A stretch of 64,000 bases of DNA from Lytechinus variegatus (Eukaryota > Echinodermata > Echinoidea > Temnopleuroida > Toxopneustidae), in NCBI RefSeq assembly GCF_018143015.1, contig NC_054740.1:69093356-69157355 (forward strand). The letters are read 5' to 3'. This document shows, in pieces, positions 1 to 9,932 of the stretch. Under the pieces are notes generated by a model that had not been told where the DNA came from, did no database searches, and saw only the letters and a list, made by a program, of their open reading frames with translations. The stretch's first letter is position 1. The number at the start of each line of letters is the position of its first letter. Made by a program: the position numbers and the translations under genes.

Positions 1-497
1 TAGAAGGTTTTATAGAACACACCATAAAAATTGGTTAATTTTAACAAAGTTGCATAGATCAAAAGTTAAACAGTACTCAAGTAAAAATTAATATTTCGTA
101 AGACTTTAGCTGATATGTAAACAATGGAGATCCTTCCTCATTATGAAAAAACACATACTTTTTAAAAGGTGAAAACATATTAATGGGCAATCATTTGAAG
201 CCTATTACAAAATTACAAAGCTAATCATATTGGTTGATACAAGTGTTTTTCTTTATGAAAGGTTAGTTTTTAAAGGTGAAAGAAAAGATACAATGACGAT
301 TATTCTTTGATTAAAAATAATTCAATCACAATGAATGTGTTGCTGTTGTATTATTTACACACATCTCATCTTATTCATACTGGTGTATTTTAATATTGAT
401 TTATTCTTTCAAACAGGTTTGATTTCTTTTGGCATTTATTACTAGTGTTCAAATTAAAAAGAGCAAAGGCAATGTTTTAAGATTACCCAATAACAGA
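1..497. other. AT-rich intergenic stretch
   Basis: No coding potential, RNA gene or clear repeat is seen here. It lies downstream of the minus-strand Harbinger transposase. Confidence 0.5.
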
Positions 498-1317
498 TTT
501 ATTTGCAAACAACATACTGAATAATGGAAAGTATAACACATCAAAAATGCGTTAAGTCCTGAGAAGAATAATGGAATGTCTGTGGCTGCATCCGGTATAC
601 TGTAACAATATTAGACACAAGTTACTGCTGGTTTATTGCCACATCTTGCCATGGCACACTCCCGGCAGGACTGCAAAAGTAATTCTTGAGGTATGCGCGC
701 AGTTCTTTGCCTGGTCGGGTCAATCTTGGCCCGTGCCCTGCTGCTTGCACATCTTCGAGCACGGCTTGGTCTCGCCATGCACCCGCGATGATCTGACCCT
801 GCTCATCTTCCCGGTCGAGGTCAGCATTCTGAAGGTTGGGGTAACGAGTCCTCATGAGGTTGTGAAGGGTCATGCAGGCCTTGACGATCTTGGTAACTTT
901 CGACGGTCTCAATCCCAGGGTTGTTAGCAGACATCTGAAGCGATTGGCGAATATACCAAACGCGTTTTCAACCACACGGCGTGCCCTGGAACACCGGTAG
1001 TTGTAGATCCGCTCGTCCCGTTTCAGGTGCCGATGAGGGTAAGGCTTCATCATGTATGGCCGTAGGGGGAAGGCGTCGTCTCCGACCATGTAGTAGGGTG
1101 TGTCCTGGTCGTCATTTGGTAGGGGATCCGGCTGGGGTAGTCCGATCGTTCCCTCACGCAGACCTGGCTCCAGTCGCGACCGGTTAAAGATGCCGGCGTC
1201 GGAATATGACCCTGGTGACCCCACATCCGCCCAGATGAACTTGTAGTCAGAGTTTACCACTGCAAGCATGACGATGGAAAAGAAGCCTTTGTAGTTGTAG
1301 TAAAGTGAGCCGCTCTT

Positions 1318-1322
1318 GGGGG
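1318..1322 (-). other. Frameshift at a five-C run in the transposase
   Basis: The minus strand reads Lys-Lys-Pro-Pro up to a run of five C. Upstream homology (GAIDGKHVAIKKPP) is in one frame and downstream homology (SGSLYYNYKGFFSIVMLAVV) is in another. One base is missing relative to an open frame. Confidence 0.8.
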
Positions 1323-1611
1323 CTTCTTGATGGCGACATGTTTCCCATCGATCGCGCCACAACAGTGGGGAAAGTTCCATCTGTCTCCGAATCCCTCGGC
1401 TACCGGGCGCCACTCATCTTCTGTCTGGGGAGTGGCCCACATCTCGTCCTCGTATTCGTCGTAGATGGCCTGACAGACCTCGGGGACGAACAGAGAGATG
1501 GTGTTGTGTGGGACACGAAACGCGAACGCCAGATCATGATAGCTGCTTCCGGTCGCCAAGAACCTCAAGGTGATCGCCAGCTTCAGCCCAGGATCCAAGG
1601 GGGTTCGATGC

Positions 1612-1670
1612 CTGCAACAGAAGAGGGTGAAATATGAATAAAATCAAACTAGAATAAAGTGTAAACTTAC
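1612..1670 (-). other. 59-bp intron in the Harbinger transposase
   Basis: On the minus strand it starts GTAAGTTT, ends with a pyrimidine-rich stretch and TTGCAG, and contains in-frame stops. Removing it joins exon 1 (phase 2) to exon 2 in the frame that continues into LDPGLKLAITLRFLATG. Confidence 0.8.
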
Positions 1671-2039
1671 GTTGTGGTCTTGGCAATGCGGGGGCCAACT
1701 CGGTCAAGCAACTCATAGAACATCTGTGGCTCCATGCGGAGGTAGGATTTGAAGTCGGCAGCGTGCTCGGCCTCGAGTTCCCTCATGAGCGTCTCATACT
1801 GGCCGAAACGAGGTCTGCGTAGGATCCACTCGCGCACCCACCAACGTCTTATTCTTCTGCCGGCCCTCTGTCGCTCCCTCTCGGCTTCTTCGAGCAGTGC
1901 TGCCAGGACCAAGTTGTACTGGAACCTCGCCTGAGCTAGCTCGTGTTCTAACAACGCCATTCGTAGTCTTCTCGGTGCAGCCATAGTGATGAACTGACCA
2001 TTCCAGGTAGGGTGGACATATATATACAGGTATGGAATA

Positions 2040-2400
2040 GCTGACCATCGGCCCCCCAAGTCCGAGGTACACCGGCCGGGCAGTGTTCGAAGCCCGTTAA
2101 CAACCCGGCCGGTGATCGCACGGTGTCCTTTAACCTGCTCGGGTACCGGCCGTATACCCCCCGATGTCCGGCCGACCATCGGCCGGTAGTTGCTGCCACA
2201 TCGGCCGAAAAAAATCTCCACTTTTGAGACAGACTCCGGACGGTCATCAGCCGGTGTTTGGTCGGTCGCCTGTAGATTTCCGGACGGAGCCCGGTCACGT
2301 CACCGAGCTATGCCACCGATGAGGGGAGCTCGGCGACACCTCAAAAATCCACCGAGCTCCACCGATGCCGGACACCGGCCGGGCTATGTGACCTAGGCAT
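2040..2400. repeat. GC-rich palindromic subterminal region of the Harbinger element
   Basis: Repeated CCGGCCGG, GACCATCGGCCGG and ACCGAGCTC-type palindromes are interspersed here. They lie just upstream of the transposase start and are probably its subterminal binding or promoter region. No separate gene is seen. Confidence 0.5.
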
Positions 2401-2806
2401 TAGTCAGTGCCATTGCCCACAACAGCAAAGATTTGCTACAGTATTGAACACATCCTGAAGATATCCTGGAGATATGCACCTGAGTGCTTTGATACAGTAC
2501 ACGTATGGGAGAAAGTATACAAATGTGTGTGAGGCTATACATGTATACAACAGCTTTGGCAACTCTTTTATTTTAAAAATTGTGTAAAGAAATGGATGAA
2601 GAGAACAATATTTAGTAGGCGTAGCTTCAATCAAGCTTCAATCAAGCTTTGTATCAAAGCAATAGCATTGATCCAGCTGAGGCATGGCAGCTTGTCATTG
2701 TTCAAAACCCAACTTCACCCGACAAAGGAAATTATAATTGGTATGGTGTCGAAAATCTGTCTATCTGACGGTCATATTGGATCAGGCTCGCCCTAACCAT
2801 TAACCT

Positions 2807-2878
2807 GTCTCTGTGGTCTAGTGGTTAAGGCACCGGCGTTCAAAGCTGGGGGCCCGGGTTCGATTCCCGGCAGAGACA
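2807..2878 (+). tRNA. tRNA with anticodon UCA (opal-suppressor type)
   Basis: A 72-nt cloverleaf folds cleanly. The acceptor stem is GTCTCTG/CAGAGAC, 7 of 7 paired. The D stem is GTCT/AGGC, the anticodon stem CCGGC/GCTGG, the variable loop 4 nt, the T stem CCGGG/CCCGG with loop TTCGATT, and the discriminator base A. The anticodon loop is GTTCAAA, with U33, anticodon UCA and A37. The A box (TGGTCTAGTGG) and B box (GGTTCGATTCC) match the consensus for RNA polymerase III. UCA reads the stop codon UGA. It is not tRNA-Sec, which has a long variable arm and about 90 nt. It could be a mutated elongator tRNA or a transposon passenger. Confidence 0.85.
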
Positions 2879-2884
2879 TTTTTT
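2879..2884 (+). terminator. RNA polymerase III T-run terminator of the tRNA
   Basis: Six T residues follow directly after the discriminator base, the usual Pol III stop. This supports a transcribable rather than decayed tRNA. Confidence 0.8.
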
Positions 2885-3161
2885 CGGCATCACCAATTTT
2901 TCCAAAGGGTAGATAGCTCTGGGGAACCTTGATTGAAGCTATACGCCTACTATTGTTCTCTTCATCCATTTCTTTACACTATATAATACGCACTGTATAA
3001 CAACTGTAAGCCCCGCTATTCAGTGAGAAGCATGACACTTAATAGATCCTAATTGAAAATGTCAACCTCTCGACGTAGGATGTTTTGGACATAGAAGTGT
3101 CACTACAACCGGCAATGTGTGTCATATTTTTCTTCACATCCAGATATGGTGATTTCCCGGG

Positions 3162-3848
3162 GTGATTTCGAGGCACAACATCATCGGGCTCATCGCTTGC
3201 GTATACCTTAAATCCATGACCCAAATCCTAGAAGCGGCCTTCAGAAAGACTGGTGTTTGCCCATTCGACACATCTAAGGTGGACACCGAGACAGCAACGA
3301 GGCCCAGTGTGGTCTACTCCACCATGACAATCCAACTCAAGATACTCAAGATTCTCAGCTAGTATCAGACACGTCACCATCAGAGAAGTTTCTGTCGAAG
3401 AGGAGACCAATGAGGCCATCATCTACCACTTCAAGAAAAAGCCAGCATCCTCATATGAGCCAGGTGGGGTGACAGTAACTGAAAACGGCATATTCCTGAA
3501 GATATTCAGAAGACACCAGCAGCAGGATGAGCACCATCAGAGACTCAGTCAACAAGCAGGACCTAGTCGACTTCATCCACGTCCAGTACCACGGCTCCAC
3601 CGCCAACTCCATCAACAATTAACTCCCATGAGTTTGAGCGAAAACGACGACGATGACGACGACGAACCAGTGCCAGTGTAAACAGCATTCGCTTCCTCGT
3701 CACCTCTTAGATGGGAGGGGTCTTCACGTCTTCATCATCAGCTGGACTCAGTGTGACAAGTGCCATCATTGGGTCCATCTGAAGGTCTGCTCCCCAGTCA
3801 TTCACGTAGGAAGAGGAGCTTTATCTGTCAATGTTGTGTAAATGAACC
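3162..3848 (+). pseudogene. Pogo-type (DDE_1) transposase remnant with C-terminal PHD-like finger
   Basis: The frame from 3162 gives ISRHNIIGLIACVYLKSMTQ and then AFRKTGVCPFDTSKV. This is the hallmark C-terminal end of pogo/Tigger/jerky-like transposases, where GFRxTGIxPFxP is typical. The N-terminal HTH and most of the DDE domain are absent. After a stop at 3360 and frame changes, 3745-3848 encodes WTQCDKCHHWVHLK and, in the next frame, RRKRSFICQCC. Together these are the CxxC, WxH and CxxC parts of a PHD-type zinc finger. At least two frameshifts and an internal stop make it a relic. Confidence 0.65.
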
Positions 3849-4833
3849 ATAAATTGCTGCTATATTCTGACTTATCGTCTCATTTCATCATTCTCATCTC
3901 ATTTCGCCTTTCTATAGCCTCTATCACGTTTGCCAATTCTGTCTCTTTTGCTGAATCTTAATATTTAGTCATTATATTTCGCCATATGTTCTGTGAATGA
4001 TATGTTTCAGGATTATTTCTATGCAAATATATAAATATGTAAATATATAAAAATGTAAACATTTTTTATATGTTAATATGTAAATATGCATATATATAAA
4101 TATATAGATATGTAACAAATCAAATATGTGAGTATGTTTATAATGTAAATATATATTATCACTACAGCCTTCAGTTGTCTTTAAATGTCAATAAAATGAT
4201 TTCAATTCAAGTTTAATCTTGCTCCAATTTTATTCGAGTATTTACTAAGTGAAACATCTTTCGATTGTGTTTATAATTTTGTTGTTTGCTTGTGATCCGA
4301 TGGAGATGACTGGTGTAAATGCGATTGCGGTGCATGGTGGTTGGTACGTTGTATATGATTGGTTAAATGATGTCGAATTTGAGTGAATGTGGTAAAACTA
4401 TGCCAATATAATATACATAAAAAGACAGAATTTGGCGTATTATGCTTCACATAAATTAGAAGAAAAAAAATCATCAGCTTGGCCTCTGAGATTGTGGTTT
4501 GCACTTTTTTTATTTGATGAGTGAATGTTGCATGAGTAGCCTAAACTTTCACTCCCCACCCCCAAAGGAAAAACATACTGATAATGGCCAATGCATAAAA
4601 AATCGTTCGGAAATAAAATGAAAATGAAACAGACCTGAATAAAAGTAAGAAATTATGAAAAAAAAGTATCCAAAATAAATATAAATTAGACAAGCTCTAG
4701 CTACTCAAATAGATTTTCTAATGGGAGAACTAAATGATTTTTTCGGTTATGAAAGGTTAGAAAATGTTGTTATTCTTAAAAATATTCACAATCTTGGTCA
4801 TTTTCCAACTCAGAAATCAAAATTGACAATTTT
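3849..4833. other. Noncoding, AT-rich stretch with TATAAA/ATGTAAATAT microsatellite-like DNA
   Basis: 4020-4160 is a degenerate array of ATGTAAATATATAAA-like words. The rest shows no exon, RNA gene or mobile element. Confidence 0.5.
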
Positions 4834-5038
4834 CTTCTTCATCATGGAGTCTTGAATCCCCGCCCATATAGCCTTAACAGAACCAAATAAATACAGATGG
4901 ATTCCCCTTGGAAATTCATTTTTCTTATTAAAAATTACGTAATTGGTCGTGATTTTATTTAACTCTACACCTTCCTACACCTAATGCGTAAGAAGGTTTA
5001 AAAAAACGGGGAAAAAAGGTGAAAAATAAAGGATTTTT
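4834..5038. repeat. Direct repeat copy A (205 bp)
   Basis: Starts CTTCTTCATCATGGAGTCTT and ends in AAAAATAAAGGATTTTT. It matches 6966-7174 except for one substitution and a 4-bp ATCG insertion in copy B. Identity unknown; possibly an end repeat or a recent duplication. Confidence 0.85.
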
Positions 5039-5321
5039 TAAATAATTGGGCGCCCCCTCCCCGTTTTTTTTTTTTTAACCGTACCGCCAGCTCTACCTTC
5101 GTCCTTAGTCTTAGCTTGACTCGAGTTGGTCGTAGTGCGTAGACAATGCAAGGGAGACCTATTTTTCTTTTGGACGTTTAATATCGAGGGGGGAAGTGAT
5201 TGGATCCATTTCAAAAGTGAGTTTAATGTAAATGAGCATTTTCTCCATACATCTGTTGATTTATTATGAAAATAACTCTAGTTTGCCTCCATGGCTTCAA
5301 TTTTGTGTCTTTAAATCTTAG

Positions 5322-5422
5322 CCGAGCGCATTGCCAGGGACTTCTGGGGAGTTAACCCAGGCCCGCGGGCCGGCGCCCAGGAGTTCGCCGAGTATTTACC
5401 CATTCTCAAGGGACAAGGGTAG
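5322..5422 (+). CDS. Candidate terminal coding exon, unknown product
   Basis: After an acceptor-like TTAAATCTTAG, a frame open for 32 codons begins with AERIARDFWGVNPGPRAG and ends KGQG followed by TAG. It is strongly GC-rich and codon-like in AT-rich surroundings, which is the main reason to list it. I do not recognise the family and no partner exon was identified. It could also be a fragment of a retroelement or a chance open frame. Confidence 0.3.
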
Positions 5423-5612
5423 ATTATGGTAAAAATATCTAGCAAGATAAATTGTGAAAACAGAAATTATGCACTTACCACGATTATATGGATGATGGTC
5501 TAACGAGTAGTAGTATAAGTATCCTGACATCAAGGCACAGACTGGAATCTCTAAAAACGAAAAGTTCTCTCCTTGAAGGCTAGAGAGAGTAGAGTCCTAC
5601 CCCAGTTATATC

Positions 5613-5983
5613 ATAACCTTGTTCATTGAATGAGCGACCCCAGTCTCGATCGGCCATTTAGTTAGTATGATTCATCACAAAAATGGCCGATCGAGACTGG
5701 GGTAGAAGGAGAATACTTTCGGGGTTTTTTTGAGGTAGGAAGGAGACTACATGTAGTACAGTTCAATCAACTTACTTTGATCAGTCTCATGATAGTGGTG
5801 ATTTAGAACATAGATAGAATTTAAGACATATTAATTAGATCTACTTGGTTTTTAAGCATATTTATTGTTGTCATATAGAAATGACGACAAGTATTTAGAA
5901 TAAACTATGACAACAAAACATATTCATGAGGTGTTGTCAGTAGATATTGTACATATATCCACTCATTCAATGAACAAGGTTAT
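5613..5983. mobile_element. Small MITE with 22-bp inverted ends and an internal hairpin
   Basis: 5613-5634 (ATAACCTTGTTCATTGAATG...) is the exact reverse complement of 5962-5983. Inside, 5637-5659 and 5681-5703 form a 23-bp perfect stem (ACCCCAGTCTCGATCGGCCA...) with a 21-nt loop. No coding sequence is seen. Confidence 0.65.
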
Positions 5984-6965
5984 AATATAACCTTGTTCTC
6001 AGTTATATCTCCATGTGTGGCAAAATAAGGGTGGCAATTTTTGGCTTATTTTCTCTTTTTCTTTGGGGCAAATGCTTGATTTTTTACACTGACAGTTTTC
6101 ATTACACCTATTATTCATACTATTTGGCTCTTATTTCAATTTGATTCTTTAAATCATTTTTTTCTTAATTAAAAATAGAGATCAAAAAATGAAAATTTTC
6201 TTGCCATATTACTTTCCACCAATAGAGGGCGTACACAAAAATATGCCCAAAATTCAAGTTTTTGAGCGCTCTGGTGAATACAAAAATTATTCCCAAGTTA
6301 CTAATGAAAAATAAATTGCAACTGTATGAAAATTAGTAATTTTGGTCACAAAAGTGATATTTTAATGATTTTTTGAAGTGTGTGCTCTGTACAACATTGG
6401 CATACCATAGTCCTACCTGTAGATTCACCACAGGCAGGGTGGTAGCAGTGAACAAGTGTACATATATCAAAGAAAAATTCATTGAACACAACTTGATATT
6501 GGCAACAATGCCTAGCTGTTAAAGTTTATTGATATAAAAAATGATAAAGTTCTAATTACTTGTTATTGATTCAGTTGAACAATTACTGAATACAGTACAG
6601 TTATTAATATTTTACTAGAGTAATTGTCTGATGTGAATGTTAGTTACAGAAGTGAAAACGATGATTAGTACATTTACTTCTACTCGAGATAGCAAATTTA
6701 GAAAAATGGGATCATTATCATCATTTATAGAACAAAATCATTTTTCCATGTCATTGTGCCTTAGATTGCTCGCTACCAATTATGAAGAGTTAGCACAAGA
6801 GACTGAGAGAGAGATACCTTTAATGTATTGAGTCGTAGTGTATTGTTTTGGCAATTTTGAATTTGAAAGTTAAGCACTGAGTGTGTGGTGTTGCACGTGT
6901 GTGCTATGCTGAATCTAGTCTTGAGGACTCCATGATGATGTCTTAAAAAAAATTGACATATAATA
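5984..6965. other. Noncoding stretch between the direct repeats
   Basis: No supported gene. Near its right end GGACTCCATGATGATG (6919-6934) is complementary to the beginning of direct repeat copy B, forming a short hairpin at the junction. Confidence 0.45.
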
Positions 6966-7174
6966 CTTCTTCATCATGGAGTCTTGAATCCCCGCCCATA
7001 TAGCCTTAACAGATCGAACCAAATAAATACAGATGGATTCCCCTTGGAAATTCATTTTTCTTATTAAAAATTACGTAATTGGTCGTGATTTTATTTAACT
7101 CTACACCTTCCTACACCTAATGCGTAGGAAGGTTTAAAAAAACGGGGAAAAAAGGTGAAAAATAAAGGATTTTT
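6966..7174. repeat. Direct repeat copy B (209 bp)
   Basis: Second copy of the repeat at 4834-5038, with a 4-bp ATCG insertion after CCTTAACAG and one A/G change. The pair encloses 1.93 kb. Confidence 0.85.
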
Positions 7175-7313
7175 ACCAGACCGATGTCGCATAGACCCCT
7201 CGATCCACATGTAATACCGATGTAAACAAACACAAATACAATGGCGTCGACCCTTGAACCGCTTATGTATTAAGTACTTCCGGTTAGCGATGCCGTTCTG
7301 AAGATTAATCTAT

Positions 7314-7439
7314 AGATGAAAATTATTATTTTACAAATAATAGAATATATTATGTGATTATAAATAATTAGTAGTATTATATCAATTATTTATAATCACG
7401 TAATATATTTTAATATTTGTAAAATAATAATTTTTATCT
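7314..7439. repeat. AT-rich imperfect palindrome with 56-bp arms
   Basis: 7314-7369 (AGATGAAAATTATTATTTTA...) pairs with 7384-7439 (...TAAAATAATAATTTTTATCT) with a few mismatches and a 14-nt loop. It can form a cruciform and is probably a MITE. Confidence 0.7.
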
Positions 7440-7710
7440 ATTTTTATCTACACTTTTCATATTTTATGATATTTATTTATGCTTACCTATAATAATTTGT
7501 ATTGTGTAATATTATTGTTTGTCTTGTATAATATTATTGTTTGTACTGAGTTGTCGACATTGTTGAAAATGTGGTATGTTTGATATGAATTAAACCTTGA
7601 ACCTTGAACGATTCGGGCAAGCAGTTTTTGTCTTTACTTCAAAACACTTGCCCGACTCTTACTTTTACTTGCCCTGGGCAATCGGGCAAGTGCTTATGTC
7701 GCACCCTGGA

Positions 7711-8752
7711 CCGTCTCGCTTCAGTGGTTTTTAATACACGGTCTACCTATGTAACAGTGGTGCTTTTCAGCCCATTCCAAGTTTGCATGCATGCAGCACT
7801 ACTGTGTGTTCTGCTCTTTCTAGCTTTTCAACCCCCTTTGACCATTCTGACCAAGGAATTCCCTGATCTGTATATTTGTCAGTTCATTTCATTATGTGGA
7901 AGAGGTTCATCGTGGCGAAGAATTGAGTAGTAGAAATAACCAGTTGTCTCACGATGGATCAAACGTAGTAGGAAAGCAACGTTTCGTCTGCAAGCTGCTA
8001 GACTTCGTCAGGCAATGAGCAAAGACGCTGCTGGGCACAGGTTATATAGCGTTGGGAGCTATTGTCCGGCTCCAATCGGGTGTGAGCCACACTGTGATTG
8101 GCCGAAGCCCATGCGCAGCAGCGTCTGCTCATTGCCTGACGAAGTCTAGCAGCTTGCAGACGAAACGTTGCTTTCCTACTACGTTTGATCCATCGTGACA
8201 CAACTGGTTATTTCTACTACTCAGTTCATTTCATGTTTGAAAATGGGAGATGCACAATGATTAAGACAACAGGTCATGCCTGTTTTATGCCTAATACTGC
8301 ATTTTTGTTTTATTAGTTTTTTTTAGTTAATAAGCTACTGTGGTCAACTTAATTAACTCAATGTAACTTTATTTTTTAAAAGTCAAAATTTTCTCTGGTA
8401 TATTTCCTTTATCGCAAAGGGTGATTAACTTGTTGATTCCCCTTTATTTTTCAGCTTATGCTACTCATCAGTCATTCACATTTTCTTCCAAGTTGGTGCA
8501 TTGATTCCCCTTATCAATCATCATACAAACTTAATTTTTTTAATGTTTTTTGTCCTTCTGAACATGCCCAAGTTTATGATTTGATGAGCCCAGATATGAT
8601 TAGGGAAATGTAACTGCTCAGATCCTGGATATAAAAATAGGGGTTAACATACCATAGACAATGCAGATATGCATCAGTGCTGCAAACTTGGAATGGGCTA
8701 AAATGCACCACTGTTACACAACAGTGTGTATTCAAAACCACTGAAGCGCGAC
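7711..8752. mobile_element. Foldback element with about 85-bp inverted repeats
   Basis: 7711-7798 (CGCTTCAGTGGTTTTTAATA..., GCCCATTCCAAGTTTGCA) is complementary to about 8672-8752, with roughly 10% divergence. The interior carries a second, younger foldback (7879-8234). No transposase is present. Confidence 0.65.
7879..8234. mobile_element. Long-stem foldback inserted inside the 7711-8752 element
   Basis: 7925 to about 8035 and about 8108 to 8222 are inverted repeats of about 110 bp, close to perfect (GAGTAGTAGAAATAACCAGT / its complement). The phrase GACGAAGTCTAGCAGCTTGC lies in the right arm. A 14-bp direct repeat TCAGTTCATTTCAT occurs at 7879-7892 and 8221-8234, consistent with a target-site duplication, although the left copy is about 32 bp outside the stem. 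Phrases like 'GACGAA...GACGAAACGTTG' recall the end repeats of Penelope-like retroelements; that link is inference only. Confidence 0.75.
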
Positions 8753-8882
8753 CAGTGAAATTTTCATAGAAGTTAGATCATGAAATAAGCTTTCTACTCG
8801 TGAACATTTATTTGAGAATACTACCACATTTTAGAATTAATTCAGTCCTTTGTCAGAGGGACATTTTTGGGGGGACACGCTG

Positions 8883-9532
8883 TATAAAGAATTGCTGGAA
8901 AATCGAAGCCACCCCCGTCAGTGGGTTGCCGAAGACACCATCCCCTTTTCCGTATTTTGCAAATTTATGGAAAAATCTGCAAATTTTGAGCCCCCACTGA
9001 GGCTAAAGGGTGTTTCTGCTAAAAAGCAATCAATTTCATTGTCATCATTTCATTGTCTTAAAAATGGAGACAAAAGAGTTGCCTTTCCTCTATCAGTTAC
9101 ATATAAAGAAGTGCTGGTACAGCAAAGCCAGTCCCCGTCAGGGGCTCCTGAAATTACCCACCCCTTTTCTCTTAGATTACCTTATTATTAGAAAATCTGC
9201 AAATTTGGAGCCCATATTGAGGCAAAAAGATGTTTCTCCTATACAGCGAACAACTTTTATTGTTTTAAAACCACTTGGATACAAAAAAGTAGTATTTTCT
9301 CTATCTGCTACATATAACAAAGTGCTGGCACATCGAAGCCTACCCCCTCAGGGGGCTGTTGAAATCCCCGCCCCCTATTCCGCATTTTAACAATTTATGG
9401 GAAAATCTGTAAATTTGGAGCCCCCATTGAGGCAAAAAGGTGTTTCTGCTATATCAGTCCATTTCATTACCTTAATCCACTTGGAGACAAAAGAGTAGCA
9501 TTCATTCTATCAGTTACATATAAAGAAGTGCT
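8883..9532. repeat. Three-unit tandem repeat, period about 206-220 bp
   Basis: TATAAAGAAxTGCTGG recurs at 8883, 9103, 9313 and 9519. Each is followed by a CCCCxTCAGGGG palindrome, AAATCTGCAAATTTGGAGCC and GAGGCAAAAAGGTGTTTCTG. Units differ by roughly 15-20%. Open frames here are by-products of the repeat. Confidence 0.8.
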
Positions 9533-9537
9533 GGTAA

Positions 9538-9565
9538 CCCCCCCCCCCCCCAAAAAAAAAAAAAA
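9538..9565. repeat. C14-A14 homopolymer junction
   Basis: Fourteen C followed directly by fourteen A terminate the tandem array. Confidence 0.9.
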
Positions 9566-9777
9566 TATTGAGTGATGAAATTTTTTTTTTGTCTATAAAC
9601 TCTCATCTGTGAGAAATGTATAGACCCTCGAAGAGAAGAATTCTGTCAGTTATAGTTTTGATCATTCGTGCTTAACAGCAAAGGTGAGATCTTCAGATCA
9701 CTTTAAACGTAATTTCTCAATTCACTTTTTATCTTATTTTTTATCAAATTTTATCTTGTGTATGTTTCTCCCTGCAG

Positions 9778-9932
9778 AGTGCTATTCATGACAAGAGTAT
9801 GCCTAAAATCAAGAATTCATCTGGAACAAGAGACTCAGCTGGAAGCACAAAATATGAAACAAGATTATAAAGAAGTCACGATGGAAGTTGGACTCAACTC
9901 ACTCAAGAAAAGGCTTAGAACCAGAACCAGTG
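9778..9932 (+). other. Exon-like segment, copy 1 of three
   Basis: Preceded by a good acceptor (TTTCTCCCTGCAG) and ending ACCAGAACCAGTG before GCAAGTTT (a GC-type donor). It shares TCATCTGGAACAAGAGA-like and CTCACTCAAGAAAAGG blocks, and the downstream flank (TATCAGAGCxTATTGCAC), with the segment at 11607. No long frame is conserved between copies, so it may be a noncoding exon or a dispersed repeat. Confidence 0.4.

Larger units (their letters stand above)
622..1984 (-). pseudogene. Harbinger transposase (HARBI1-like), one intron, frameshifted
   Basis: Related to HARBI1/ALP1-type nucleases, which cut and paste DNA with a DDE catalytic triad. The chosen start is the ATG at 1984-1982 (MAAPRRLRM), after a TATA-like stretch near 2013-2024. 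Exon 1 (1984-1671) encodes a basic, Arg-rich segment followed by the usual N-terminal region (FKSYLRMEPQMFYELLDRVG). A 59-bp intron follows, and exon 2 runs to a stop at 624-622. Visible catalytic positions are the Asp of GAIDGKH, the Asp of VGDDAFPL and the Glu of RRVVENAFG. The reading frame changes once, at the C-run 1322-1318 on the minus strand. On either side of it the two frames together cover a full-length family product, so the break is a single-base loss or an assembly error. Family assignment is firm; activity is unlikely as written. Confidence 0.88.
498..2400 (-). mobile_element. Harbinger (PIF/Harbinger) DNA transposon, defective
   Basis: The block is much richer in GC than its AT-rich surroundings and holds a minus-strand Harbinger transposase. 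A minus-strand AATAAA at 498-503 lies about 120 bases past the transposase stop and may be its polyadenylation signal. Upstream of the gene (2040-2400) are many short palindromes around CCGGCCGG, typical of a subterminal region. I could not match a terminal inverted repeat at the left side to the right end (near 2370-2400), so the outer borders are approximate. The second Harbinger gene (Myb/MADF-like) was not found. Confidence 0.75.
2582..2979. mobile_element. MITE-like inverted-repeat element carrying a tRNA gene
   Basis: The left arm (2582 to about 2633, GTGTAAAGAAATGGATGAAG...) is matched by its reverse complement at about 2929-2979 (...CTTCATCCATTTCTTTACAC), with a few small indels. The roughly 300-bp interior contains the tRNA at 2807. 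No convincing target-site duplication was found. The arrangement suggests a nonautonomous DNA transposon that captured a tRNA, or an inverted duplication beside it. Confidence 0.7.

Noticed and set aside
571-1637. Plus-strand open frames of 68-118 codons over the Harbinger region
   Set aside because: They are antisense to the transposase; the minus strand carries the recognisable DDE motifs.
2807-2878. tRNA-Sec
   Set aside because: The anticodon is UCA, but the acceptor/T arms and the short variable loop are those of an ordinary 72-nt tRNA.
9010-9390. 126-codon open frame in the tandem array
   Set aside because: The frame is not kept between the three repeat units and the residues are unrelated.
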